64,000 nucleotides of DNA. It comes from Nannocystis sp. GTDB taxonomy: Bacteria > Myxococcota_A > Polyangia > Nannocystales > Nannocystaceae. The notes below the pieces were generated by a model, which was not told the origin of the DNA, did no database searches, and saw only the letters and a list, made by a program, of their open reading frames with translations. A program made the position numbers and the translations under genes. Of this stretch, positions 8,259-17,188 are shown one piece after another (within the stretch, counting starts at the first letter, position 1; every line of letters begins with the position of its first letter). Location: assembly GCF_016714285.1 (NCBI RefSeq), contig NZ_JADJNN010000002.1, forward strand, positions 85,001 to 149,000, read 5' to 3'.

Positions 8259-9389
8259 TCAGCGGACGGGCCACGCCGGCCAGCCGAGCAGCACGCGCAG
8301 CCAGGGCGGGGCGAACAACAGTAGCAGGTTCGGCGAGGCCGGCTGCTGGGCAACGCGGGGCGCCGGCAAGGTCGGACACTCGCAGCCCCAGCTCGCGGGC
8401 AGCCGCGGGCACGCGGCCTCGGCGATCAATCGGTGTCCCTCGCTGTTGGGATGGATGTGATCGAAGCTGCGAAGCTCGTCGCGCAGGAACCAGCGCGGGA
8501 TCTCGGCCGCCGCCGCCGCGTCGCTGCGCAGCGCGGCCGCCCGCGCGTCCTCGGCCAGCTCGGCGTGCGCCGCCTGCCAACCGCGGTCCTTCGTCAACGC
8601 CCGCTCCAGCCCCGCCGCGTCGCGCAGCGGCCGGTCCTCCGCCCGCAGCGCCGAACGGTACAGGTCGACCGCGACGTCCGCCCGCTCCTCCGCCTGCCAC
8701 TCCGCCTCCGCGCCCGCCGCCCGCCGCCCCGCGAACTCGCCGAGCGCCTCCGCCGGCGTCAACGCCCCGAGCACGAAGTCGACCACCCGCGTCGTCGCCC
8801 GCAGATAACGCAGCCCGCCCGCTCCGGCCCAACGTTTGTCGCTCTCGTCGCCCCACGGCGTCAGCGTGAGGCCCACCACCTTGAAGCCCTTGCTGTGCGC
8901 CAGCACGAACATCTCACGGATGTCGTGGTTGGTCCGCTCCGGCGTGCCGACGCTGTTGAGCCCGCCCTGGAACACCAGCCAGTACTCGTTGCCCGCCGCC
9001 CGCAGCTGCGGCAGGCGCTCGAGCACCTGCTGCTTGAAGCGCTGGCGCAGCGCGAAGGCGCCGAAGCCGACCTTCGACAGGTTCTTGACCTCGACGTGCT
9101 TGCACATCTTGGCGATGCGCTCGGCGTACGGTTGCTTCGGCCAGGCGCCGATCGAACCCGCGAGCACGACCACCTTCACCGGGCGGTCGACCTGCTTGAA
9201 GCGCCAGGTCGGCGGCGGCTCCGGTGGCAGCGGCGCCTCGACGCCGGGCTCCGCCGCGGGCTCCTGCGCCTGTCCCGGACGACCTGTCCCGAGAGTCAGC
9301 AAGCCCACGACCAGCGCCAGCGCGACCCGGCTCAGCGCCGGCGCGACCCGGCTCGCGGCGAAGCCCTGACGTGACCCGGTCGCGCTCAT
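8259..9389 (-). CDS. secreted SGNH/GDSL-like hydrolase
   Basis: A 376-residue protein with a signal peptide (VALALVVGLLTLGTGRPGQAQ). SGNH-hydrolase blocks can be read: block I VVVLAGSIGAWP near residue 70 (candidate nucleophile Ser), block III GGLNSVGTPE (the G-x-N site) and block V SFDHIHPNSEGHRLIAEA (catalytic Asp/His). Such enzymes cleave esters of lipids or polysaccharides in the envelope; the substrate is not evident. I chose ATG 9389 because it overlaps the stop of the upstream gene in an ATGA, implying translational coupling, while the longer in-frame extension would run far into that gene. The C-terminus ends with a hydrophobic helix and WPVR. The stretch encoding TGRPGQAQ contains two copies of a CCTGTCC-type motif discussed in the findings. 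Confidence 0.7.
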   Translation of the reverse strand: MSATGSRQGFAASRVAPALSRVALALVVGLLTLGTGRPGQAQEPAAEPGVEAPLPPEPPPTWRFKQVDRPVKVVVLAGSIGAWPKQPYAERIAKMCKHVEVKNLSKVGFGAFALRQRFKQQVLERLPQLRAAGNEYWLVFQGGLNSVGTPERTNHDIREMFVLAHSKGFKVVGLTLTPWGDESDKRWAGAGGLRYLRATTRVVDFVLGALTPAEALGEFAGRRAAGAEAEWQAEERADVAVDLYRSALRAEDRPLRDAAGLERALTKDRGWQAAHAELAEDARAAALRSDAAAAAEIPRWFLRDELRSFDHIHPNSEGHRLIAEAACPRLPASWGCECPTLPAPRVAQQPASPNLLLLFAPPWLRVLLGWPAWPVR

Positions 9390-10078
9390 GGCGTCACGCT
9401 GAAGTCGACGGAGGCCAGGACCATGCCGTCCGCCGAGAGCACCCGCGCCTGCCAGGCGCCGAGGTACTCGCCGCGCAGCACCAGATACGCCCGCGAACGA
9501 TAGGCATGGATGTCGGGGATGTTCACGCCACGCCGGCGAAACGGCGCGCCGTCCTTGACCCACTCGACCTCGACCGACTCCTCCTCCCGGCTGTGCACCA
9601 CCCGGAAACAGACGTTGACCTGGTCGTCGCGGGCCAGCGAAAAGCTGGCCGTCTCGTTGGCGCAGCCGTCCTTCTCATAGGCGGTCCCGAGCCAGATCTT
9701 GTCGACGTGGATCCCCGTCGCACCGATCGCCCCGAGCGGCGGACCGTCGTGGATCGCCACCGGCAAGCGCTGAAACACCCGGGCGATCGCTGCCGGCGTA
9801 CCCGCCGGGACAGCACGTGGATCCGGCGAACCCTTCACCGCGGCCGGCTCCGCTGGCTCCGCTGGCCCCGCTGGCTCAGCAGGCTTCGTCGCAGGCTCCG
9901 GCGACGGAGCTCCCACGTGCGTCGACGGTAGCTCCCGCGTCGCCGCCGGGACCATCGAACCCACCGGCACCGCCGCTCGCACCGGCGCCGCCGACACAAC
10001 CTCGGACCCGCCCGAACACGCCGCGACCGGCACCACACACACCCACAGCGCCCAGGCCAGACCCCTCCGACGCGGCAT
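9386..10078 (-). CDS. lipoprotein with DUF2914-like C-terminal domain
   Basis: A 230-residue protein starting MPRRRGLAWALWVCVVPVAAC, giving a lipobox (PVAAC) with Cys near residue 21. A Pro/Ala/Glu-rich linker (KPAEPAGPAEPAEPA) follows. The last ~110 residues (VDKIWLGTAYEKDG... to SVDFSVTP) look like DUF2914: a beta-rich domain with a hydrophobic 'YLGAWQARVLSADG' near the end. It is probably outer-membrane anchored and periplasmic. It overlaps the downstream SGNH gene by ATGA, so the two are likely made together. Confidence 0.68.
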   Translation of the reverse strand: MPRRRGLAWALWVCVVPVAACSGGSEVVSAAPVRAAVPVGSMVPAATRELPSTHVGAPSPEPATKPAEPAGPAEPAEPAAVKGSPDPRAVPAGTPAAIARVFQRLPVAIHDGPPLGAIGATGIHVDKIWLGTAYEKDGCANETASFSLARDDQVNVCFRVVHSREEESVEVEWVKDGAPFRRRGVNIPDIHAYRSRAYLVLRGEYLGAWQARVLSADGMVLASVDFSVTP

Positions 10079-10103
10079 GAGGTCCACGGATGTTGCTGCT
10101 GTT

Positions 10104-10123
10104 GCCACGCGCGCGCCTGCGGC
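10104..10123. repeat. 20-bp exact intergenic repeat, copy A
   Basis: GCCACGCGCGCGCCTGCGGC occurs here and identically at 12983-13002. Both copies lie in regions separating leftward and rightward genes, each upstream of a lipoprotein gene. Role unknown. Confidence 0.5.
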
Positions 10124-10308
10124 GTGCATCCTAGACAGGTTTCTCGGGCCCAAACAACCGTCCCGGCCGGGCTGCGCGGGCCACCACGCGCTGAACCACG
10201 GTCGCCGACCCGCCCCTCCCACGCGCAGCCTCGCGCAGCCCTGGAGCCGAGCATCCTCTCATCGCGTGCGCTTGCTCAATGCCGCGCGGCGGTCTAAGAG
10301 ACGGAGCC

Positions 10309-11286
10309 ATGCTCCGAGCCCTGCCTCTCTCATTGCGTTCGCTCCTCGTCGTGACTGGCCTCGCCGCGCTCTCGGGCTGCCAGACCCAGCACACCATCGG
10401 CAAGGAGCCCCACGCCCGGCCCGCCGCGCCGGCAAAGGCCACCCCGCGCGGCCTCCCCGAGGGCAGCGCCGAGGGCGTGCCGGAGCACCTGCTGCACGAG
10501 TACGCCGCCCGCGACCTCGCCCCCGAAGCCGAGATCCGCACCTGGGATCTTCCCGCGAAGGCCAAGCGAATGGTCGTCGAGCTGCTCATCTCCGCCGCCC
10601 GCGACGACCTCTCGCGTCTGCCCATCCTGATGACCGCACAGTCCCGTTGGGGCGTCCCCGACCGCCGCGAATACGACGCCCTCCCGGTCTTCGACCAGGA
10701 CGACGGCCGCGTCTTCTTGGACACCCTGCGCGCCGCGGCCTCCCGCTTCAGCCGCAAAGAGAATCTCAATTGCCCGCCGATCATGCCGCCGATCGCCCAG
10801 ACCTACGTTCGCAACGGCGCCGAGCCCATGTGGTGCTTCTACGGCAGCAACGACGGCCTCGACATCCTCGCCTTCAAGCTGGTGCTCGAGTCGGGCAGCG
10901 CCCGCTTCGATTACGTCGGCATGTACGCCGAACGGGCAATCCGCATGAACGCCCGTCCCGGCGCCCAGCCGCCGCCGATGACCCCGATCGTCCGCCGCGC
11001 GCCCAACACCCCCTCACGCCTGCCCGAGCTCCCGCCCGGAGCGATCCCCATGCCACCACCCGAGGGCGGCGGCCCCGTGATCGTCGCGCCCACCCCGACC
11101 TCCCCGACCACCCAGCCGATCATCGTCCCCGGCGCCCCTCCCGGCCCCGACGCGCCGGCGGCCAAGCCCGAGCCCAAGCCCGCCGCACCCAAGCCCGCCC
11201 CGAAACCCGCCCCAAAGGCCACTCCGGAGCCCGCACCCGCCCAGCCCGCGCCCGCACCCGCCGCGCCCGAGCCGCCCGCACCCTGA
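10309..11286 (+). CDS. lipoprotein with Pro/Ala-rich C-terminal tail
   Basis: A 325-residue protein of unknown function. ATG 10309 gives MLRALPLSLRSLLVVTGLAALSGC, a signal peptide with lipobox LSGC near residue 24. The central part (about residues 60-220) contains NCPPIMPPIAQTYVRNG and PMWCFYGSNDG; the C-terminal 100 residues are Pro/Ala/Lys-rich (KPAPKPAPKATPEPAPAQ), probably an extended spacer in the periplasm. Its TGA stop supplies the first base of the seven-copy 22-bp repeat that follows. Confidence 0.7.
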   Translation: MLRALPLSLRSLLVVTGLAALSGCQTQHTIGKEPHARPAAPAKATPRGLPEGSAEGVPEHLLHEYAARDLAPEAEIRTWDLPAKAKRMVVELLISAARDDLSRLPILMTAQSRWGVPDRREYDALPVFDQDDGRVFLDTLRAAASRFSRKENLNCPPIMPPIAQTYVRNGAEPMWCFYGSNDGLDILAFKLVLESGSARFDYVGMYAERAIRMNARPGAQPPPMTPIVRRAPNTPSRLPELPPGAIPMPPPEGGGPVIVAPTPTSPTTQPIIVPGAPPGPDAPAAKPEPKPAAPKPAPKPAPKATPEPAPAQPAPAPAAPEPPAP

Positions 11287-11439
11287 CCTGTCCACGGGGC
11301 CAGGCTCACCTGTCCCCGCGCCCAGGCTCACCTGTCTGCGCAGACAGCTTCACCTGTCCCCGCAGACAGCTTCACCTGTCCCCGCAGACAGCTTCACCTG
11401 TCCCCGCAGACAGCTTCACCTGTCCCCGCGCCCAGCCTC
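11286..11439. repeat. seven-copy 22-bp tandem palindromic repeat
   Basis: The hexamer ACCTGT starts at 11286, 11308, 11330, 11352, 11374, 11396 and 11418, exactly 22 bp apart. The unit reads ACCTGTCCCCGCAGACAG plus four bases, and its core CTGTC....GACAG is an inverted repeat. Three central units are essentially identical, the outer ones diverged. The array lies between convergent genes and contains the stop codons of both (11284-11286 on plus, 11418-11416 on minus). A related four-copy array is at 37042-37134. Confidence 0.85.
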
Positions 11440-11968
11440 ATCCGGCTCACGTAGCCACGCCGCGATCGCCCGGTTGTCCTGCGGCCCGAGGCCGAGCTCT
11501 GCGCGCAGGTCGATCCAGTCCGCAGCCCAGCCCGCCTGCGGCTCGACGATGAGGTCCGCGTCGAGGTCCTCGACCCCGCGAAAATTGAGACGGCAGGTGC
11601 TCAGCTCTTGCGGCCGCTCGGCGTTCCACAGCGGGATCCCATACTTGCGGCAGATCCGCGGGCGATGTTCGTAGAGCTGGCAGCTGCCCGCGTCGTCGAG
11701 CGCCGGGCAAGCTTCACCACGACCGGCCTCGTACACCGCCGAGCGGGCCACGATCGCCGCCCGCACGCCCGGCTCGGCCGCCGCCAGGCCCCTCGCGCAG
11801 CAGCGCCCCCTCCAGCTCCGACACGCGGAAGCTCTGATGGCAACACTCGCTGCACCCCGGGCGGCAGCCGATGTGCGCCCCATAGCGCGCGACCACCGGC
11901 GCCACGTCCCCGTCGATGATCGCCAGGTGCACCCGCAGCCGCGTCTTCGCGCCTGTACTCACAGACAT
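11416..11968 (-). pseudogene. YkgJ-family Cys-cluster (putative metal-binding) protein, frameshifted
   Basis: Two reading frames together make one protein. From ATG 11968 the first frame reads MSVSTGAKTRLRVHLA, then GCRPGCSECCHQSFRVSELEGALLREG, the CxxxCC cluster typical of YkgJ-type proteins. Near 11785-11792 (a run of four Gs on the coding strand) the frame must shift to continue as LAAAEPGVRAAIVARSAVYE...CPALDDAGSCQLYEHRPRICRKYGIP, the second Cys cluster of the family. The family binds zinc or iron; its exact role is unsettled. The start lies inside a GACATGTC palindrome and the stop inside the 22-bp array. One inserted or lost base, possibly a sequence error, explains the break. Confidence 0.72.
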
Positions 11969-12003
11969 GTCCGATCCTACATGTCCCCCGGGACCTGTGG
12001 GCT

Positions 12004-12900
12004 TCACTCCCACGGTGCCCCCATCGCGGCGACCAGCTGCCGGTAGGGCGACCACGCGTGGCGCTCGAGGAAGCGGCGCGGCGTCAGCTCGCCCCGCTGC
12101 ACCGCGCGCAGATCGGCCTCCTGCCGGCGCAGCGAGGCCGTCAACGCCAACGTGCGCACGACGTCGGCCTGCCGATGCTCGGGGTGACGCACGCTGCACA
12201 GCGCCGCGACCCCGCGCCCGCGCTGCACCGAGGCCACGTGCCAGTCGGCGAGCCGCGCCCGCTGGACCACCAGATCGAGGCTACCCGCCCAACCGTCCGC
12301 GCCGAGCTCGAGGCGAACGAAGGCGTCGAGATCGGGCAACCCGCGACGATCGAGGCTGACGGCGATCCGCGCGAGGTCGAGTTCGAGATGCCCCTCGACG
12401 ACCTCGACCACCAGCGCCACCACTCGCCCGCCATCCGGCAGCACCCCCGCGACCGTCAGCGGCCCGGTGTAGCGACGGATCCAGCAGCCCGCCGCCTTCG
12501 CCTCGAACAAGCCGAGCGCCTCGCGGCCCGGCAGACGCAAGGGCCAGCGCGCACACCCGCGGGCCTCCGAGAGCAGCAGCGAGAGCCCGGCCAGCCCGGC
12601 CGTGGCCCGCTCGACCAACCCGAAGCCGACGAGCGAGCGCCCACCACGGAGCTGCCGCCGCAACGCCAGTCGCCGCTCCACCTCGCACTGCACCCCCGCG
12701 TCGACCTCCCCGCGCCGCAGCTCCGCCCCCACCTGCTCGCGACACGGACTCGCCAGCTCCTGCACCGCCGCCCGCGGCTCTCCCACAGCGCTGCCGCGCG
12801 GCTCCCGGGCCTCCACCACCCCCGCAAACAACAGCGCGGCGACCAGCCCAGCGCCAGCCACCCCGGTACCCCTCCGTCGCCGAGCCCCGGACCTCGCCAC
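12004..12900 (-). CDS. secreted protein of unknown function
   Basis: A 298-residue product reading from GTG 12900: MARSGARRRRGTGVAGAGLVAALLFAGVVEA, a plausible signal peptide with a basic start. The body contains several Cys (ASPCREQV, VQCEVERRL, RGCARWPL, AGCWIRRY), beta-rich stretches, and ends with FLERHAWSPYRQLVAAMGAPWE. I recognise no family. The frame stays open far upstream, but that part is the antisense of the next gene, so a start near 12900 is preferred. The ribosome site is weak. Confidence 0.55.
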   Translation of the reverse strand: MARSGARRRRGTGVAGAGLVAALLFAGVVEAREPRGSAVGEPRAAVQELASPCREQVGAELRRGEVDAGVQCEVERRLALRRQLRGGRSLVGFGLVERATAGLAGLSLLLSEARGCARWPLRLPGREALGLFEAKAAGCWIRRYTGPLTVAGVLPDGGRVVALVVEVVEGHLELDLARIAVSLDRRGLPDLDAFVRLELGADGWAGSLDLVVQRARLADWHVASVQRGRGVAALCSVRHPEHRQADVVRTLALTASLRRQEADLRAVQRGELTPRRFLERHAWSPYRQLVAAMGAPWE

Positions 12901-12982
12901 GCCGGCAAGCCTACCAGCAACGCGAACCCGCGGACCCGGACCCGGATGAGACCCCGAACCCCACAACACACCTGCGACTTGA

Positions 12983-13002
12983 GCCACGCGCGCGCCTGCG
13001 GC
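12983..13002. repeat. 20-bp exact intergenic repeat, copy B
   Basis: Identical to 10104-10123. Here it ends 12 bp before the ATG of the lipoprotein gene at 13015, so it may overlap that gene's promoter or leader. Confidence 0.5.
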
Positions 13003-13014
13003 ACTCTCCCGCCC

Positions 13015-15135
13015 ATGCACCGGTCCCCGACTCGTCTCATGGCCCGCCCCGCCCTGCTCCGCTGCGGCGCCGCGGCCCTCGTGCTCGCCCTCGCGGGTTG
13101 CCTCAAGGTGCCCCCCGAGACCGACGAGCCGGGCACCGAGCAGGGCGCGCCCAAGACCGCCAAGGAGCTGATCGACCGCTACGTCACGGCGCTCGGCGGC
13201 GAGGCGGCGCTGCGCAAGATCACCCAGCGCACCGTCGAGGCGCGCATGACCTTCTTGCCCGAGACGGGCTGCACCGAGGCCGACAAGGACTGCCGCCGCG
13301 ACGAGAAGATCGGCAGCTTCACGCTCCAGACCACCACCGACGCCAAGATGTACCGGCGCACCAACCTCGACAACCAGATCGACGAGCAAGGCTTCGACGG
13401 CAAGCAAGGCTGGTCGCTGCGCGGCGGCCTGCTCGTGCTCGAGGACGCCGAGGGCTCGGCGATCTCCCGCGAGGACGCGAACCTCCACTGGTACCTCGAC
13501 CTCGACAAGCGCGGCGTGGAGCTCACCCTCGAGCCGACCCGAAGCACCGACCACGAGAACCAGCCGCGCACCCTCGACGGCCTGCGCTGGCACGTCAAGG
13601 CCACCCCGGCGCAGGACAAGACCCTGTGGTTCGACCGCAGCACCGGCCTCCTGAGTGAGGAGATGCTCGAGGACAAGGACAGCGAGGAGGTCCTGCGCCA
13701 GTGGGTCCTCTACGACGACTACCGCGCCGTCGACGGCGTCCAGATCCCGCACAAGATCCGCCTCATCAACCAGATCGGCGACCGCTCGCAGGAGGTCATC
13801 TTCACCACCCAGCGCGCCGACCACGCCAAGGTCGACGTCAGCGTCTTCAACGTCCCCAAGGTGCCGCCGCCCAAGCGCGCCGACGACCCCCTGCTCGCCG
13901 AGCTCGCCAAGGTCCGTGAGGCCGCCGCCGCCGCCCCGAAGGACCGCGACGCCCAGCTCGCGCACACCCGCATCGCCTGGGCTTCTGGCCACTTCGAGGA
14001 GGCCGCCGCCGCCGCGCAGGCGACCCTCAAGCTCGACCCGAAAGAGATCGAGGCCCTGTGGATCCTCGGCCGCCAGCAGGTCCTCGCCGGCCGCTTCAAG
14101 GAGGCCGAGGCCACCCTCACCCGCGCCGGCAAGGCCGGCGTCAAGCCGCAGCTGATCTTCGCCCAGCAGGCGTGGATCCGCAGCCACCAGCGTGACTTCA
14201 CCGGCATCGCCAAGGCCCTCGACGAGCTCGGCCCCGAGAACGCCGCGCTCGCCGGCCGCTACCGCACCTTCGTCGGCCAACCACTGCGCGTCAGCGTCGC
14301 CGGCAACGGCTGCCAGTCCGACCTCGTCCTCACCCGCGACGTCGGCGCGCCAATGCTCGAGGTGGAGATCGACGGCGAGAAGGTGGTCGCCATGCTGGAC
14401 ACCGGCGCCGCCGACGTCATCGTCGACACCAAGCTCGCCGGCAAACTCAAGCTGCCGATCCGTTCGCGCACCCCGATCGGTGAGAAGGCCGAGATCGGCC
14501 ACAGCCAGATCGACAACCTCAAGATCGGCGACATCAACATCGCCAACGTCCCCGTCGACGTGTTCCCCAGCGAGACCCTCGCGCAGATGTCCGGCAGTCG
14601 CCAGGCCGCCTCCGCCGTCATCGGCGTCCGCGTGCTCGAGCAGTTCCAGGTCACCTACGACCTCCCGGCCAAGAAGCTCTCGCTGGTCCACACCGGCCCG
14701 AAGTGCAAGGCGGCCCTCGCCGCCAACCGCCGCGGCGCCAGCACGCCGATCTGGCTGCACGAGACCCACTTCGTCTACACCCTCGGCAGCATGAACGGCG
14801 CCGAGGGCCTGTTCCTCATCAACACCGGCATGCAGGGCGTCGACCTCACGGCCACCAGCCGCTCTTACGCGCTCGCCGGCATCGGCGCGCCGCCGCTGCG
14901 CCGCAACGAAGCCGCGATCGTCGAGGTCGAAGACTTCAGCATCGGCGAGGTGCTGCACGCGAAGGGCCTGCGCGGCGCCTACGGCTACTTCGAACAGGGC
15001 GAGAGCTCCGACCAGTTTCGCATCGACGGCATGATCGGCCTCGACGTGCTCGCCCGCCGCCGCGTCACCTTCGATTTCCCCGAGCGCAAGCTCTACTTCA
15101 GCGACCCCAGCCCCGCCGCCGCCCCCGCGAAGTAA
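13015..15135 (+). CDS. lipoprotein with TPR and retropepsin-like aspartic protease domains
   Basis: A 706-residue lipoprotein: MHRSPTRLMARPALLRCGAAALVLALAGC gives a lipobox (LAGC). Residues about 45-285 resemble the beta-sandwich lipoprotein-insertase-like domain seen in many myxobacterial proteins (ALGGEAALRKI, RQWVLYDDYRAVDGVQIPHKI). Residues about 300-400 are TPR-like helices. Two retropepsin-type (Asp_protease_2) domains follow: the first has AMLDTGAADVIVD with Asp near 462, then AASAVIGVRVLEQF; the second has FLINTGMQG with Asn at 603 in place of the catalytic Asp, then IDGMIGLDVLARRRVTFDF. Such paired domains may act as one active site; the Asn suggests reduced or altered activity. hutF follows after 5 bp. 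Confidence 0.78.
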   Translation: MHRSPTRLMARPALLRCGAAALVLALAGCLKVPPETDEPGTEQGAPKTAKELIDRYVTALGGEAALRKITQRTVEARMTFLPETGCTEADKDCRRDEKIGSFTLQTTTDAKMYRRTNLDNQIDEQGFDGKQGWSLRGGLLVLEDAEGSAISREDANLHWYLDLDKRGVELTLEPTRSTDHENQPRTLDGLRWHVKATPAQDKTLWFDRSTGLLSEEMLEDKDSEEVLRQWVLYDDYRAVDGVQIPHKIRLINQIGDRSQEVIFTTQRADHAKVDVSVFNVPKVPPPKRADDPLLAELAKVREAAAAAPKDRDAQLAHTRIAWASGHFEEAAAAAQATLKLDPKEIEALWILGRQQVLAGRFKEAEATLTRAGKAGVKPQLIFAQQAWIRSHQRDFTGIAKALDELGPENAALAGRYRTFVGQPLRVSVAGNGCQSDLVLTRDVGAPMLEVEIDGEKVVAMLDTGAADVIVDTKLAGKLKLPIRSRTPIGEKAEIGHSQIDNLKIGDINIANVPVDVFPSETLAQMSGSRQAASAVIGVRVLEQFQVTYDLPAKKLSLVHTGPKCKAALAANRRGASTPIWLHETHFVYTLGSMNGAEGLFLINTGMQGVDLTATSRSYALAGIGAPPLRRNEAAIVEVEDFSIGEVLHAKGLRGAYGYFEQGESSDQFRIDGMIGLDVLARRRVTFDFPERKLYFSDPSPAAAPAK

Positions 15136-15140
15136 GGGAC

Positions 15141-16454
15141 ATGTCCGAAGAGCCAGAGACGGTCGCGTACACGGCCGCGTTCGGCCAGCTCGCGGGCGCG
15201 TGGGTGTCCGCGCCGTATGTGGAGGTCGACGCCGCCGGCACCGTCGTGCGCGCCCAGAGCGGCCGCCCCGAGCACACCCCGCCGATCGTCTACGACCTCG
15301 GCCGCGCGCTGCTCCTGCCAGGCATGGTCAACGCCCACAGCCACGCCTTCCAGCGGGCGATCCGCGGCGCCACCCATCGCCGCGGCGCCCACGACCCCTC
15401 GAGCTTCTGGAGCTGGCGCGAGGCCATGTACCGCGCCGCCAACAGCCTCGACCCCGAGGCCGTGTTCACCGTCACCCGCGACTGCTACCGCGAGATGCTG
15501 CGCGCCGGCATCACCTGCGTCGGCGAGTTCCACTACCTCCACCACGCCCCGGACGGCCGCCCCTACGCTGACCCCAACGAGCTCTCGCGCCAGGTCATCC
15601 GCGCCGCCAACACGGTCGGCATCCGCCTGGTCCTGCTCGAGGTCTACTACGCCCGCGCCGGCGCCGGTCGTGAGCCGCTCCCCGAACAGCGCCGCTTCTG
15701 CGACGGCAGCGTCGACGCCTACCTTCGCCGCATCGACGTCCTCCGCGCTGAGGGCATCGCTATCGGCGTCGCCCCGCACAGCGTCCGCGCCGCCCCGCGC
15801 GAGGCGCTGCGCGAGCTCGCCGCCTACGCTCACCAACACGGCCTACCGCTGCACATGCACGTATCGGAGCAGCCGCAAGAGAACGCCGAGTGCCAGGCCG
15901 AGCACGGCTGCAGCCCGGTCGCGCTGCTGGCCGCCAGCGGCTGCCTCACGCGCCCCGGCGCCTTCACGGCCGTGCACGCGATCCACCTCGATCCGGACGA
16001 CTTCGCGACCCTCTCCGGTCACAACGTCTGCGCCTGCCCGACCACCGAGGCCGACCTCGGCGACGGCATCATCCCGGTCGGCGAGCACCTGCGCCACGAC
16101 GTCCAGCTCGCGCTCGGCAGCGACAGCAACGCCGTCGTCGACCTCGTCCAGGAGGCCCGCCTACTCGAGATGCACGAGCGACTGCGGACGCGCGCGCGCC
16201 TGTGCCTCGCCGACCGCGACGGCCACGTCGGTCATGCACTCCTGAGCCTCGCCACCCGCGGCGGCGCCCGCTCACTCGGCCGCACCGAGCTCGGGGAGAT
16301 CCGCGTCGGCGCCCCCTTCGACGCCTGCACCGTCGACCTCGACCACCCGAGCCTCGCGCGCATCGACCCAGCCCTCGCCCTCGACGCCCTCCTGCTCTCC
16401 GGCACTGCCGCAGCGATCGATCGCGTCTTTGTCGGCGGCGTCCGTCGCCTGTGA
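15141..16454 (+). CDS. hutF: formimidoylglutamate deiminase
   Basis: HutF converts N-formimidoyl-L-glutamate to N-formyl-L-glutamate and ammonia in histidine degradation, in the cytoplasm. The 437-residue product has the amidohydrolase signatures: VNAHSHAFQRAIRG (metal-binding HxH), HMHVSEQ, VHAIHLD and LALGSDSNAV (metal-ligand Asp), plus the HutF-type segment TCVGEFHYLHH. No other hut genes are in the window. The gene starts five bases after the preceding stop, and its first codons (MSEEPE) fall in an ACATGTCCGAAGAGCCAG element, one of a dispersed repeat family, so the start may have been acquired with that element. Confidence 0.9.
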   Translation: MSEEPETVAYTAAFGQLAGAWVSAPYVEVDAAGTVVRAQSGRPEHTPPIVYDLGRALLLPGMVNAHSHAFQRAIRGATHRRGAHDPSSFWSWREAMYRAANSLDPEAVFTVTRDCYREMLRAGITCVGEFHYLHHAPDGRPYADPNELSRQVIRAANTVGIRLVLLEVYYARAGAGREPLPEQRRFCDGSVDAYLRRIDVLRAEGIAIGVAPHSVRAAPREALRELAAYAHQHGLPLHMHVSEQPQENAECQAEHGCSPVALLAASGCLTRPGAFTAVHAIHLDPDDFATLSGHNVCACPTTEADLGDGIIPVGEHLRHDVQLALGSDSNAVVDLVQEARLLEMHERLRTRARLCLADRDGHVGHALLSLATRGGARSLGRTELGEIRVGAPFDACTVDLDHPSLARIDPALALDALLLSGTAAAIDRVFVGGVRRL

Positions 16455-16522
16455 GCCGCGAAAGATCGCGCCCACGCCAGTCCCTGGCCCTCGGCGGCGG
16501 GCGATGCTACGTCCGGGCTCAG

Positions 16523-17164
16523 ATGTCGCTCCCACGCAGCCTGGCCGTCGCGCTCGTCGGGCTCGGCCTGACCGCCGGCTGCGCGTCGCGCCAGACCCAG
16601 GCCGCACGCGCCGCGTGGAACCAGGCGGTCCGCAGCGACGGCCCAACGACAGGCCGCGGCGACGACCGCGGCGACGACCGCAAGACCGGCGACATGGCCG
16701 ACCCCAACGCCTGGCGCGACCTCGCCAGCTTCACGAAGGACACGGCCGAGCTCCTGTCGCTCGGCGTGTCCACTGTGCCGCTCGACACGCTGGTCGCCAG
16801 GTTGTGCGCCGAGCCGCCCGAGGCGAGCCCCGGCGTGCTCGCGCCCGACGCCGTACGCTGCCCTCCCAAGCCCGCGATGGAGCCGATCGGCCACACGCTG
16901 ACCCTCGAGCTCGGACGCCATGGTACCGTCGGCCTCGTCGCCACCGAGCTCTCTTCCACCGAGAGCCTCGACCTGCTGACACTCGCGCTGAAGAACCTCG
17001 CCGGTAGCTGCGCCGGTGGTTGGACCAAGATCACCGGCATCAGCACCGAAGAATTCCACACGTGCACCGCACCCTCGGGCTCGACGGTCGTGCTCGGGCG
17101 CTTTCTCAGCGCAGGCGGCGGAGAGCGCTGGCAGTTCTCCCTCGCAGTTCTGGGGCCGGGCTAA
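16523..17164 (+). CDS. lipoprotein of unknown function
   Basis: A 213-residue product: MSLPRSLAVALVGLGLTAGCASR, a clear lipobox (TAGC). A short acidic/basic repeat (RGDDRGDDRK) follows, then a region with two Cys (LVARLCAEPP, AVRCPPKP), and a beta-rich C-terminus (HTLTLELGRHGTVGLVATEL, GSTVVLGRFLSAGGGERWQFSLAVLGPG). No family recognised. It is on the same strand as hutF, 68 bp after it. Confidence 0.68.
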   Translation: MSLPRSLAVALVGLGLTAGCASRQTQAARAAWNQAVRSDGPTTGRGDDRGDDRKTGDMADPNAWRDLASFTKDTAELLSLGVSTVPLDTLVARLCAEPPEASPGVLAPDAVRCPPKPAMEPIGHTLTLELGRHGTVGLVATELSSTESLDLLTLALKNLAGSCAGGWTKITGISTEEFHTCTAPSGSTVVLGRFLSAGGGERWQFSLAVLGPG

Positions 17165-17188
17165 TATGCTCCGCCCGCGAGCTTCTCC

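Noticed and set aside
11286..11439. CRISPR array
   Set aside because: Period of 22 bp leaves no room for spacers; units are near-identical with no variable segments, and no cas genes are present.
12004..14958. 984-codon minus-strand frame across the retropepsin lipoprotein
   Set aside because: The part above about 12900 is antisense to a clearly coding gene; only the 12004-12900 part is kept.
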